From Lachnospiraceae bacterium (GTDB lineage Bacteria; Bacillota; Clostridia; Lachnospirales; Lachnospiraceae), in NCBI GenBank assembly GCA_024696615.1, contig JAILGS010000079.1:18042-82041 (forward strand): 64,000 bases of DNA. Direction: 5' to 3'. A program made the translations under genes and the position numbers. The notes beneath the pieces were generated by a model. It searched no databases and had not been told where the DNA came from. It saw only the letters and a program-made list of their open reading frames with translations. Below are positions 1 through 7,861 of the stretch, in pieces. How positions within the stretch are numbered: position 1 is the first letter of the stretch; the number at the start of each line of letters is the position of its first letter.

Positions 1-1799
1 GGATGTCTATGGATATTCATGCCCGGACCTAAGAGGCATTCCACCTGGTTATGCACCATCTCCAGTCCCGTGCAATGATACAATGCTTCCACCAAATCCG
101 TATTAAAGGAACTGGCAAGCATGGTTCCATTCGGAAGGGAAAAGGCCTTCATACCACTATCCAGACGCATGCCGCTTGGCCCATCATCACAACAGACTGC
201 CGGAATCCCCAGTTCTCGAAGGTGCTTTGACACACCACCAAAGGCAGAGGCGGTTCCTGCAGTAACTAAGCTACTTCCCATGCCTTCTCCACGAATCAGA
301 CAGGAAAGATCCTCATCCGTAAGCTGGCATACGAAATCCTCCAAAGAAACTTCCCCATCTTCTAAGATGCAATCCGAAAGCTTCCAACTACCAAATCCCG
401 GCTTTTTTGGGGCTTCTTCCATCCGCTCGTCCCAGAAAACCTTTAATGCTTCCCGCTCTGCTGCCATGCGGATCTCTTCGGACTCTTGTAATAATGGCAC
501 TTCTTCATAGGAAAGCGCTCCCTCTTCCCCGTGGCACATGCGCTTCATAGGAAGGACTGGCGCAAGAGCATGGGACAATTTCTCCATCACTAAATCCGTG
601 GCAAAAAAGAGCTGTGCTGCCAGCTGACTGTTTCGCACATCCTCTCCCACATAGATTTTATAATCCCCCTTCTCCACCACAAAACTGTCAGGACCACTCG
701 TTACGCCCCGATCATCAAAGGAAGCTAAGGACTCATATGGCACCACCATGGTGATCTTCGCCGTTTCCCCCGGAGCAAGTTCCTTGGTCTTTTTCCAGGA
801 AACTAACTCATACTCCGGCTTTCCAAGCTTTCCCTGGGCCTTGCCCACAAAGCACATTAACACTTCCTTCCCCGGATATTCCCCCACATTCTCCACCGTG
901 GCAAGCACCTTAAAATTCCCGTCCTCCACATGATTTTCCACGGAACAGGAACTGGTGCGAAACTTGGTATAGGAGAGGCCATAGCCGAAAGGATAGCGCA
1001 CTTTCTCCTTAGCAAATGTTTCAAAATAACGATATCCCACATAGATATCTTCCATATAATAATTGCGCAAAGGATCCCCAAAATTCTCATGGGATGGGTA
1101 ATCCTTGATTTCATAGGCAATGGTATCCGGCATGCGACCGGAAGGGGACACTTTTCCCGTTAACACATCCGCACAACCGGCGCCACCCATCATGCCCCCC
1201 TGCCATACATACATCACCCCTTCCGGATGATATCGATCCACAAAACTCATATCCACCACGGAGCCCACATTTAAGAGCACAATCATCTGTTCAAATGCAT
1301 TACGGACCTTTTCAAGCATGGCTTCTTCCATATGGGTTAAGCGAAAAGAACCAGGTGTATCACTGGCATCCCGGTCCTCCCCTGCGGTTCGGCCAAGGAT
1401 AACGATGGCTTTTTTAGAAAATGTAGCCGCTTCACGCACTACTTCCTCCGAAAGTTCCATCTCTTCCTGGCTCCAAGGTTCCGTTCCCCATCCCTCCCCT
1501 TCATTAAAAGGATGTTCTTCTTCCCAGGAAGCATAGACTGCCTGTAATTTCTTGTTGATTTCCACATAGCCACTTTGCTCCAAACCTTCCACAATGGAAA
1601 TCACATGGGAAACATTCACCATGCCGCCGGAACCGGTACCGCTTTTATAATAATGATTTTGGATTCTTCCGAAAATTGAAATCTTTTCATTCTTTGATAG
1701 AGGCAGGACCTTATCCCGATTCTCTAACAGAACGCAGCCTTCTGCTGCTGCCTGACGTGCTAATTGCTCATACTCTTCCCAATCCAATGTTACACCCAT
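1..1799 (-). CDS. GH3 beta-glucosidase, inverted domain order (partial, C-terminus beyond window)
   Basis: About 599 residues are visible, open to the left edge. The N-terminal part is the alpha/beta sandwich and fibronectin-like region normally found at the C-terminus of GH3 enzymes: AAAEGCVLLENRDKVLPL near residues 18-36, an ILGRTAGEDRD segment, and YPFGYGLSYTKF near residue 270. A (beta/alpha)8-barrel start follows: LTDEDLSCLIRGEGMG, LGIPAVCCDDGPSGMR and LLGPGMNIHRHP at the edge. The nucleophile Asp motif (SDW type) would lie outside the window. There is no signal peptide, so a cytoplasmic glucosidase on imported oligosaccharides is inferred. The start is supported by GGAGG 8 nt upstream. 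This permuted order is known in some Butyrivibrio and Ruminococcus GH3 enzymes; the exact substrate cannot be read from this. Confidence 0.93.
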   Translation of the reverse strand, partial: MGVTLDWEEYEQLARQAAAEGCVLLENRDKVLPLSKNEKISIFGRIQNHYYKSGTGSGGMVNVSHVISIVEGLEQSGYVEINKKLQAVYASWEEEHPFNEGEGWGTEPWSQEEMELSEEVVREAATFSKKAIVILGRTAGEDRDASDTPGSFRLTHMEEAMLEKVRNAFEQMIVLLNVGSVVDMSFVDRYHPEGVMYVWQGGMMGGAGCADVLTGKVSPSGRMPDTIAYEIKDYPSHENFGDPLRNYYMEDIYVGYRYFETFAKEKVRYPFGYGLSYTKFRTSSCSVENHVEDGNFKVLATVENVGEYPGKEVLMCFVGKAQGKLGKPEYELVSWKKTKELAPGETAKITMVVPYESLASFDDRGVTSGPDSFVVEKGDYKIYVGEDVRNSQLAAQLFFATDLVMEKLSHALAPVLPMKRMCHGEEGALSYEEVPLLQESEEIRMAAEREALKVFWDERMEEAPKKPGFGSWKLSDCILEDGEVSLEDFVCQLTDEDLSCLIRGEGMGSSLVTAGTASAFGGVSKHLRELGIPAVCCDDGPSGMRLDSGMKAFSLPNGTMLASSFNTDLVEALYHCTGLEMVHNQVECLLGPGMNIHRH

Positions 1800-1817
1800 G
1801 CCAAAACCTCCATAATG

Positions 1818-1846
1818 AAAAAAGGGTATGAACCCGAATCATACCC
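1818..1846 (-). terminator. Rho-independent terminator after pyrD
   Basis: On the minus strand an 8-bp stem (GGGTATGA/TCATACCC) is followed by six T. It lies downstream of the pyrD stop and just upstream of the GH3 start codon, so it separates the pyrimidine operon from the glucosidase gene. Confidence 0.8.
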
Positions 1847-1873
1847 TAATTTATAAGAACCTTCTCTATATTC

Positions 1874-1911
1874 TTGTTCTTGAACAATATGTTGTGATGA
1901 CCCCTCATCAC
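1874..1911 (-). promoter_or_regulatory. Two inverted repeats upstream of the GH3 gene, candidate operators
   Basis: Two dyads sit side by side: TTGTTC-TT-GAACAA (1874-1887) and GTGATGA-CCCC-TCATCAC (1894-1911, 7-bp arms). On the minus strand a TATAAT box lies at 1919-1924 with no good -35, which would put the start of transcription next to the second dyad. The location suits repressor binding; the regulator is not known. The TATAAT box lies between pyrD and the pyr terminator. Confidence 0.4.
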
Positions 1912-1979
1912 GAATTTTATTATAACCCATCTTTGACAAAAAATCTACAATTATTTTTTATTTTAGTACAATTTCTAAA

Positions 1980-2885
1980 TTACTTTACGCAACCGATTAA
2001 TTCATGGATATCTTCCACATGATTCTTTCGCATAAATTCTTCAATTCCTTCCACCACTTCGATGGTTGTAGTAGGACGATAGAAGTTAGCCGTACCGATG
2101 GATACTGCCGTTGCGCCGGCCATAAGAAATTCCAACGCATCCTCTGCGGACTGAATACCGCCCATACCTACGATTGGGATCTTCACTGCCTGCGCTACTT
2201 CATAGACCATACGAACTGCCACTGGTTTTACCGCAGGGCCGGACATACCACCGGTCTTATTCGCCAGAGCAAAGGTACGACGATTAATATCAATCTTCAT
2301 ACCCGTCAGAGTATTGATTAAGGATACGCCATCCGCACCACCTGCTTCTACAGCTCTTGCCATATCCGCAATACTGGTAACATTCGGACTTAATTTCATA
2401 ATGATTGGCTGTTTTGCCACTTTCTTAATGGCTTTGGTAATAGCTTCCGCAGTCTTTGGCTGGGTACCAAAAGCAATACCACCTTCCTTGACATTCGGAC
2501 AGGAGATATTGATCTCTAACAGATCCGGACGCTTCTCCTCCTGGAGACGCTCCACCACATTTAAATATTCCTCTTCGGAATGACCACAGACATTTACAAT
2601 TACCTTGGTATCAAACTGCTCTAAGAATGGTAAATCCCTGGAGGCAAAAACTTCAATTCCAGGATTTTGAAGACCGATGGCATTGATCATGCCCCCATAG
2701 GTCTCCGCAATACGGGGTGCTGGATTACCAGGCCATGGATGATCTGCCACACCCTTGGTGACTACGGCACCCAATCGGTTTAAATCCACAAAATCCGCAT
2801 ATTCCATACCGGAGCCAAAAGTTCCGGAGGCAGTCATCACCGGATTCTTTAATTCCACACCACACAAATTCACACTTGTCTTCAT
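1980..2885 (-). CDS. pyrD: Dihydroorotate dehydrogenase, class 1B catalytic subunit
   Basis: This 301-residue flavoprotein oxidises dihydroorotate to orotate in pyrimidine synthesis. The family signature is NISCPNVKEGG, with the class 1 catalytic cysteine at about residue 129. FMN phosphate-binding glycines are visible in GMGGIQSAEDALEFLMAGATAVSIGTA near the C-terminus. The length is normal for PyrDB. It follows pyrK with the stop and start fused as TAATG, a one-base overlap that couples translation. PyrD-1B works as a heterotetramer with PyrK and uses NAD+, which fits the adjacent pyrK gene. Confidence 0.98.
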   Translation of the reverse strand: MKTSVNLCGVELKNPVMTASGTFGSGMEYADFVDLNRLGAVVTKGVADHPWPGNPAPRIAETYGGMINAIGLQNPGIEVFASRDLPFLEQFDTKVIVNVCGHSEEEYLNVVERLQEEKRPDLLEINISCPNVKEGGIAFGTQPKTAEAITKAIKKVAKQPIIMKLSPNVTSIADMARAVEAGGADGVSLINTLTGMKIDINRRTFALANKTGGMSGPAVKPVAVRMVYEVAQAVKIPIVGMGGIQSAEDALEFLMAGATAVSIGTANFYRPTTTIEVVEGIEEFMRKNHVEDIHELIGCVK

Positions 2886-3658
2886 TATAATTCCACCCCA
2901 CTTGCTAAGAATACAGGACCATCCTTACAGATTCGCGCATTATGCACATGGGAATGCTCGTCCACTTCCGTCGTCTTGGTAATACATGCAAGGCATGCAC
3001 CCACGCCGCAGGCCATACGCTCTTCTAGAGAAATGTAAGCTGGGCACTGCATTTGCTCAGAAAGGGCCTTGATCCCACGAAGCATCGGCTTAGGACCACA
3101 GGCATAGAACACATCCCCGGAAAGTCCATACTCCTTAAAGGCATCGAGGACATTGCCCTGGATGCCCACGGAGCCATCATCCGTAGCAATATAGACCGTT
3201 GCCACCTGATCAAATTCCTTCTTTAAAAAGAGGTTTTGATCCCGGTAACCTAATACCACAATCTTATCCTGCTTCTTACCGGGAAGACGCTTGGCAAGTT
3301 CCAGCATTGGTGGGACACCGATTCCACCGCCAAATAATACGGCAACACCCTCATGCGCTTCCACATCATATCCGTTGCCCAGTGGGCCCATTACACGAAG
3401 GGTATCGTCTTCAACATAATCCTTGAATTCATCCGTACCTTTTCCCACCACACGGTATACCAGGCGCAGATAATCCCCATCAATCTCGCATATACTGATG
3501 GGACGTGGAAGCAGTCTGGATCCGTCCTTACTATAGACGGAGATAAACTGACCGGGACGTGCGTTTCTCGCAATATCCTCGGTGCGAATCCACATCGAAT
3601 ATACTCCGGGAGCAAGGCATTCCTGCTTTGCAATTGTTACAATTTCCATCTTTGACAT
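2885..3658 (-). CDS. pyrK: Dihydroorotate dehydrogenase electron-transfer subunit
   Basis: This 257-residue iron-sulfur flavoprotein passes electrons from PyrD to NAD+. In order: an FAD-binding barrel with RPISI near residue 52, an NAD-binding fold with FGGGIGVPPMLELAK near 110-124, and a C-terminal 2Fe-2S cluster site with MACGVGACLACIT plus a later cysteine in RICKDGP. All four expected cluster cysteines are present. GGAGA lies 8 nt before the start. It is the middle gene of pyrF-pyrK-pyrD, 23 bp after pyrF. Confidence 0.97.
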   Translation of the reverse strand: MSKMEIVTIAKQECLAPGVYSMWIRTEDIARNARPGQFISVYSKDGSRLLPRPISICEIDGDYLRLVYRVVGKGTDEFKDYVEDDTLRVMGPLGNGYDVEAHEGVAVLFGGGIGVPPMLELAKRLPGKKQDKIVVLGYRDQNLFLKKEFDQVATVYIATDDGSVGIQGNVLDAFKEYGLSGDVFYACGPKPMLRGIKALSEQMQCPAYISLEERMACGVGACLACITKTTEVDEHSHVHNARICKDGPVFLASGVEL

Positions 3659-3681
3659 AGTTCGTTCTCCATTTTCCCTAC

Positions 3682-4611
3682 TTATCGAGCAGCCTTTAAT
3701 GCTCCATTGATATCTTCGATCATATCAATCACAGCCTGACGGGAAGCATCTGCAAAATGCTCTGCACCAAAGGATGCATACTTCTCCTGCTTATATGCAG
3801 CGATGATTCCACGGGAGCTGTTAACGATGGCACCCAGTCCATCCTCATTAAAGTATGGCACTAAATCTGCAGCCTTACCGCCCTGTGCGCCGTATCCCGG
3901 AACCAGAATATAGGTCTTTGGCATAAGCTTGCGAAGGACCTTACCCATCTCAGGATAGGTTGCGCCAACAACAGCACCCACGTAGCTGTAGGAATCTCCC
4001 ATAAGTTCCTCGCCCCACTTGGCTACATGCTCACCAACGATTTCATATAATGGACGACCGTCCACAAGCTGATCCTGGAACTCACCGGAAGACTTGTTGG
4101 AAGTCTTCACTAAGACGAAGATACCGGTCTTTTCTTCCTTACATACATCCATAAATGGCTTCACACCATCGGTTCCAAGATATGGATTTACGGTAACAAA
4201 ATCTTCATTGAAGGTCTTAATCTTCTTGCCGCCAATTTCCACGCCACCAAGATGTCCTACGGCATAAGCGGTGGAAGTGGATCCAATATCACCACGCTTA
4301 ATATCACCAATGACTACCAAATCCTTGGACTTGCAATAATCCACGGTCTTCTGAAATACCTTTAAGCCTTCCACACCGAACTGCTCATACATGGCAATCT
4401 GTGGCTTAACTGCAGGAATTAAATCATAGGTGGCATCCACAATGGCCTTATTGTACTGCCATACTGCTTCACAGGCTCCCTCGATGGTCTCTCCATACTC
4501 AGCAAATGCCTTCTTTACCACATGCTCTGGAATATAGGACAGCATTGGGTCAAGTCCTACCACGATTGGTGCATCCAGCTTTTGAATCTTTCCTACTAAT
4601 TTGTTAATCAT
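3682..4611 (-). CDS. pyrF: Orotidine 5'-phosphate decarboxylase, long (type 2) form
   Basis: This 309-residue protein converts OMP to UMP, the last step of pyrimidine synthesis. The catalytic motif DIKRGDIGSTSTAYA starts near residue 103 and carries the family Asp-Lys-Asp set. The length marks the long subfamily, distinct from the short form of about 240 residues. It is the first gene of the pyr trio by transcription order. A 42-bp gap separates it from an upstream HTH protein gene on the same strand, so readthrough is possible. I saw no PyrR-type attenuator in the gap. Confidence 0.97.
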   Translation of the reverse strand: MINKLVGKIQKLDAPIVVGLDPMLSYIPEHVVKKAFAEYGETIEGACEAVWQYNKAIVDATYDLIPAVKPQIAMYEQFGVEGLKVFQKTVDYCKSKDLVVIGDIKRGDIGSTSTAYAVGHLGGVEIGGKKIKTFNEDFVTVNPYLGTDGVKPFMDVCKEEKTGIFVLVKTSNKSSGEFQDQLVDGRPLYEIVGEHVAKWGEELMGDSYSYVGAVVGATYPEMGKVLRKLMPKTYILVPGYGAQGGKAADLVPYFNEDGLGAIVNSSRGIIAAYKQEKYASFGAEHFADASRQAVIDMIEDINGALKAAR

Positions 4612-4653
4612 GTTACATATCCTCTCTTTACATTGATCTTGTACTAAAATCCT

Positions 4654-6210
4654 TTATTTTGGCCATTCCGCTTCTAAGCGAATGATCAGGGATCGAATGC
4701 GTCGTAAATACCGCTCCCGGTATACGCCGTCCACGCCTAAGCGCTCCGCCTGACGCAGATATCCCTCTTGAAATACATGGACAACCTGGGGCTGGGTGGT
4801 GCGTAACACCTTCACCGGATGAGTAATTCCCGTGACTGCCGCATAATGATCCCCGGCAATTAATATATTTCTAGGCATTTCTCCACTCTGAATCACAGGG
4901 TGATAGTTGGGATAGCGCCGTATTAACTGAAAGATATTTTCCAAATGTTTTACATAAACCTTGGGGGTATATAGCGGAATTGCATATCCCTCCGTCGGTG
5001 TTCCTAAAATATTCAACCGGCCTTTCAGGATATTCTCCGGTTCTTCCAGCATGATCATGTCATAATAGTCCCAACCATGCTCCAAATTCCGAATTAAGGC
5101 CTGGTAGCTCTCCTTGATGGCCGAAAAATTGGCCGCAGAGGTCTGAATCTTGGACTCTTTCATTAACAAGTCCACCACCTCCGGTGGCATGGTGTTCGGA
5201 GAAAGTCCCCAGGAACACTGATAATGATCATCTTCCATGCGATAATAGTCCATGAGCATCCGGTCATAATCTCTGGCATCCTCAAAGACTTCCATAGCTG
5301 GCCGGCAAACCTTCATGATCTCTTTAAATTCAGTAAGGGTGGCCTCTATGAATTTCTCATTTTTAGAAAATAACGTATATTCACTCTGTCCCTCAGCCCC
5401 CACGGATACGGAGGAAAGTGCTGCCACTCCCGGGCATACCATCAGGGTACGCTGTAACAAATGATCCCGCATACGAGGGTAATAATAGGACTCCACCTGA
5501 CCGGTTAAGTATCTTGGAAGCCATCTGGACATGACATCCGTAACATCATCTAAGTTATAGGTTGGTGGAAAAATCTGGATAATACGATGTCCCCGCTGCA
5601 GGGCCTGATTCACAAAGCCCACACCCTGGGAGGTTTCATTGTAATTCTGGAAAAACCAATCCAGTCCCCCTTCCAACATAAAATAGATGGTGGTGGGTTC
5701 CTTTAAAGCCGCAATGGACTCTACAAAATGTCGAAAAGAAACTTTCTTCTGTTCATCTCCATAAAAAATCGGAATCAGATTCTCATTAGAAGAACTTCCC
5801 CTTTCTAATGCTCCATCACTCCAATAGCGATTGCTGGCAGCTAATAAAAGCTCGGCATCCTCATCCTCCGTGGCCACAATCTGTTCCATGCCCCGTAGGA
5901 ATTCGTCCACTCCCATGGGCTTATCCATTAACCAGTCCGCAATCATCTCCGCCATGCCATCCATGGACTCCGGTGGAATCTTACTGCGGCCAATCATATC
6001 TACTAAGGCCTGAATCTGATAATCGGATAGACAGTGCTTGGCAAAGACTGCGGATAGATTATTCACGGAATTCTTGTTCCTTGGAAGTTTTCTTCGTCCG
6101 GTTCGAAAGAGGCTAATTAATGATGCATCCACATTGAGCTCATTCGCTAGAGCTTTATTACTCATATTGGTGATATCCATGAGATAACACAATTTATCTT
6201 TAAACTCCAT
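4654..6210 (-). CDS. Large protein with N-terminal XRE-like helix-turn-helix, function unknown
   Basis: The protein has 518 residues. The N-terminus, about residues 1-45, reads as a lambda-repressor-like HTH: MSNKALANELNVDASLISLFRTGRR. The remaining roughly 450 residues carry no motif I recognise. They are acidic and aromatic-rich, with no membrane segment and no ATP-binding or protease motif. A GTG six bases upstream is in frame, but AAGGAG lies only one base before it and five bases before the ATG, so I use the ATG. It sits 42 bp upstream of pyrF in the same direction. A link to pyrimidine control is only a guess from position. Large HTH-headed proteins of this type often act as ligand-responsive regulators. 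Confidence 0.85.
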   Translation of the reverse strand: MEFKDKLCYLMDITNMSNKALANELNVDASLISLFRTGRRKLPRNKNSVNNLSAVFAKHCLSDYQIQALVDMIGRSKIPPESMDGMAEMIADWLMDKPMGVDEFLRGMEQIVATEDEDAELLLAASNRYWSDGALERGSSSNENLIPIFYGDEQKKVSFRHFVESIAALKEPTTIYFMLEGGLDWFFQNYNETSQGVGFVNQALQRGHRIIQIFPPTYNLDDVTDVMSRWLPRYLTGQVESYYYPRMRDHLLQRTLMVCPGVAALSSVSVGAEGQSEYTLFSKNEKFIEATLTEFKEIMKVCRPAMEVFEDARDYDRMLMDYYRMEDDHYQCSWGLSPNTMPPEVVDLLMKESKIQTSAANFSAIKESYQALIRNLEHGWDYYDMIMLEEPENILKGRLNILGTPTEGYAIPLYTPKVYVKHLENIFQLIRRYPNYHPVIQSGEMPRNILIAGDHYAAVTGITHPVKVLRTTQPQVVHVFQEGYLRQAERLGVDGVYRERYLRRIRSLIIRLEAEWPK

Positions 6211-6221
6211 CCACACTCCTT

Positions 6222-6264
6222 ACTCAAAATTAGCGAACCAGGCTACTTTGGGTCTGGTTCGCTA
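6222..6264 (-). terminator. Hairpin, probable weak terminator after the zinc-ribbon/TPR gene
   Basis: An 11-bp perfect stem (TAGCGAACCAG/CTGGTTCGCTA) with a 12-nt loop sits 36 bp downstream of the TPR gene. The following T-run on the minus strand is short (AATTTTGAG), so termination may be partial. It also lies just upstream of the HTH protein gene. Confidence 0.55.
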
Positions 6265-6299
6265 TCTTTTGCATATTACGTGTTCACTGATTCTAGAGA

Positions 6300-7706
6300 T
6301 TAATTCGCTTTAATAAATGCGCTAGCTTCCGTTACATAGAAACTATCCGGATATTGATCCACAATAAGCTGATAATAGGTCTTGGCCTTGGTATTCTCCT
6401 TCAGTGCCGCATAGGACTGAGCAAGATAATAAATCGTCTCCACGCTCTCCCCATTTAACTTGTAAGAACGTTCCAAGCTATCGATGGCCTTGGTATATTC
6501 CTTGTCATTGTAGTATTCTTCTCCGGCTTCATAAAGAGCGGTAGCTGCCGGTGCAAAACAATCACTCTTAATCTTGTTATAAAGATTGGTCTCCGCAGTA
6601 CCGGTAAGTTCTTCCGAATTCAAAGCAAGAATGCCTTCCGCCGCTGCCACCTGGTCCGCATTAATATAATTATATGCGGCTGCAAGTAACGCTTCGTAGA
6701 CTGCTGCATTGGCATTGGAAACACCGGAATTGCTGGCAGTATCTTCTAACTCCTTATTCTTGGCTTCTAACTGGGCTAACTGACTCTTTAATACCTCAAT
6801 TTCAGAATTACTATTGGATAATTGCACGGTATATTCATTTAAATTCTCATTGTATTCCTGCATCTTGCTCTGCAAGCGGGCAGGCATAATTAAAAACCAG
6901 ATAATGGCTGCACCGATCACCACACCGATTAAGATATCAATTACGGTGATGGCCCCATTGGCTGGCTCTTTATACGTAGTGGATGGCATAATCACATCAT
7001 TACCATTTAACGGCTTCACATCCACCTGATTATTCTTCTTTTTCTTTCGGCTTGGCAGGAAGGTATCCACATTCTCCTTGGAAAGCTCATATTCCAAGGT
7101 CTCAATCTCCGCTAAATACCGCTGGGAAAGAGTATTGGAACGATCCACCTTTAAGGTATGCTTTAAACACTTCTTGGCTCTTGCATAATCTTCCTTACGG
7201 CAATACAACAGTGCCAATAACTGCTCCGCCTTCACAAATTTCACATTCTGGGTCAAAATCTTCTTTAACTGAATCTCCGCCAAATCGAAATTACCCGTCT
7301 GTGCATGATGCAGAGCTAAGTTGTATTTCTGAATGGACTGACTCAGTTCATCGAACTGATTCTGATCCGCCTGGATCTTTTTAATAAATACCGAAGCAAT
7401 ATTCATCTCCGGCTTAATATTCTTACTAATGGCCCACTGTGCCAGGGCTTCCACGACTTCACCCATCTCACAGTACACAAGGCCTAATAAATTTCTGGCA
7501 TTAATATTTCTTTTATTCAGACGCAAACTGGTCTTTAGACAATCCGCAGCTCCGGACAAATCCCGCACCTGAGCCTTGGCAAGGCCCTTGTTATAATACG
7601 AATTGGAGGTTTTTGCTACTCTTCGATATACCGTTACGTCTGCGCCACACTGAGTACAGAAATCCTCTGTATCAGACAGCGGTGCATTGCATCGATAACA
7701 TCTCAT
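6300..7706 (-). CDS. Zinc-ribbon, TPR and single-membrane-span protein, function unknown
   Basis: The protein has 468 residues. Segments in order: a zinc ribbon at residues 1-20 (CYRCNAPLSDTEDFCTQCG, two CxxC pairs); TPR-type helical repeats at about 35-215; a basic linker KKKKNN; a membrane span near 255-278 (AITVIDILIGVVIGAAIIWFLIM); a coiled coil of about 40 residues; and further TPR units to the end (YYNDKEYTKAIDSLERSYKLNGE). The layout suggests a membrane scaffold with TPR domains on both sides. It is the last gene of a four-gene unit and overlaps the preceding 52-codon gene by 4 nt (ATGA), with AGGAG 8 nt upstream. No enzyme motif is visible. Confidence 0.9.
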   Translation of the reverse strand: MRCYRCNAPLSDTEDFCTQCGADVTVYRRVAKTSNSYYNKGLAKAQVRDLSGAADCLKTSLRLNKRNINARNLLGLVYCEMGEVVEALAQWAISKNIKPEMNIASVFIKKIQADQNQFDELSQSIQKYNLALHHAQTGNFDLAEIQLKKILTQNVKFVKAEQLLALLYCRKEDYARAKKCLKHTLKVDRSNTLSQRYLAEIETLEYELSKENVDTFLPSRKKKKNNQVDVKPLNGNDVIMPSTTYKEPANGAITVIDILIGVVIGAAIIWFLIMPARLQSKMQEYNENLNEYTVQLSNSNSEIEVLKSQLAQLEAKNKELEDTASNSGVSNANAAVYEALLAAAYNYINADQVAAAEGILALNSEELTGTAETNLYNKIKSDCFAPAATALYEAGEEYYNDKEYTKAIDSLERSYKLNGESVETIYYLAQSYAALKENTKAKTYYQLIVDQYPDSFYVTEASAFIKAN

Positions 7707-7861
7707 AATGGCTGCTCCTGTTCATGGATCATAATCTCTGCCATAATATTGTTAATGACATCGGTTACATCCGGCATCTCATTGTTATAAATTGCATTCT
7801 CTGCTGCATCCACTTCCAGACTTGGCTGGAACTTCTTAATCTCTTCATCAAAATTAATCAT
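7703..7861 (-). CDS. Small conserved-looking 52-residue protein between folC and the TPR gene
   Basis: This ORF runs from the ATG at 7859-7861 to the TGA at 7703-7705 and encodes 52 residues, starting MINFDEEIKKFQPSLEVDAA and ending IMIHEQEQPL. It is very acidic, has no cysteine and no membrane span, and is predicted helical. Evidence that it is real: GAGG lies 7 nt before the ATG. Its start overlaps the folC stop as ATGA, and its stop overlaps the next start as ATGA, so three genes are translationally chained. The role is unknown. Being locked to the downstream zinc-ribbon/TPR gene suggests a partner or adaptor of that protein. Confidence 0.8.
   Translation of the reverse strand: MINFDEEIKKFQPSLEVDAAENAIYNNEMPDVTDVINNIMAEIMIHEQEQPL

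Noticed and set aside
121..510. Plus-strand open frame of 129 codons
   Set aside because: It runs antisense to the coherent GH3 coding sequence, has no ribosome site and gives no recognisable protein.
748..1163. Short plus and minus frames inside the GH3 region
   Set aside because: They are shadows in other frames of the GH3 gene, which reads continuously with family motifs from 1799 to the window edge.
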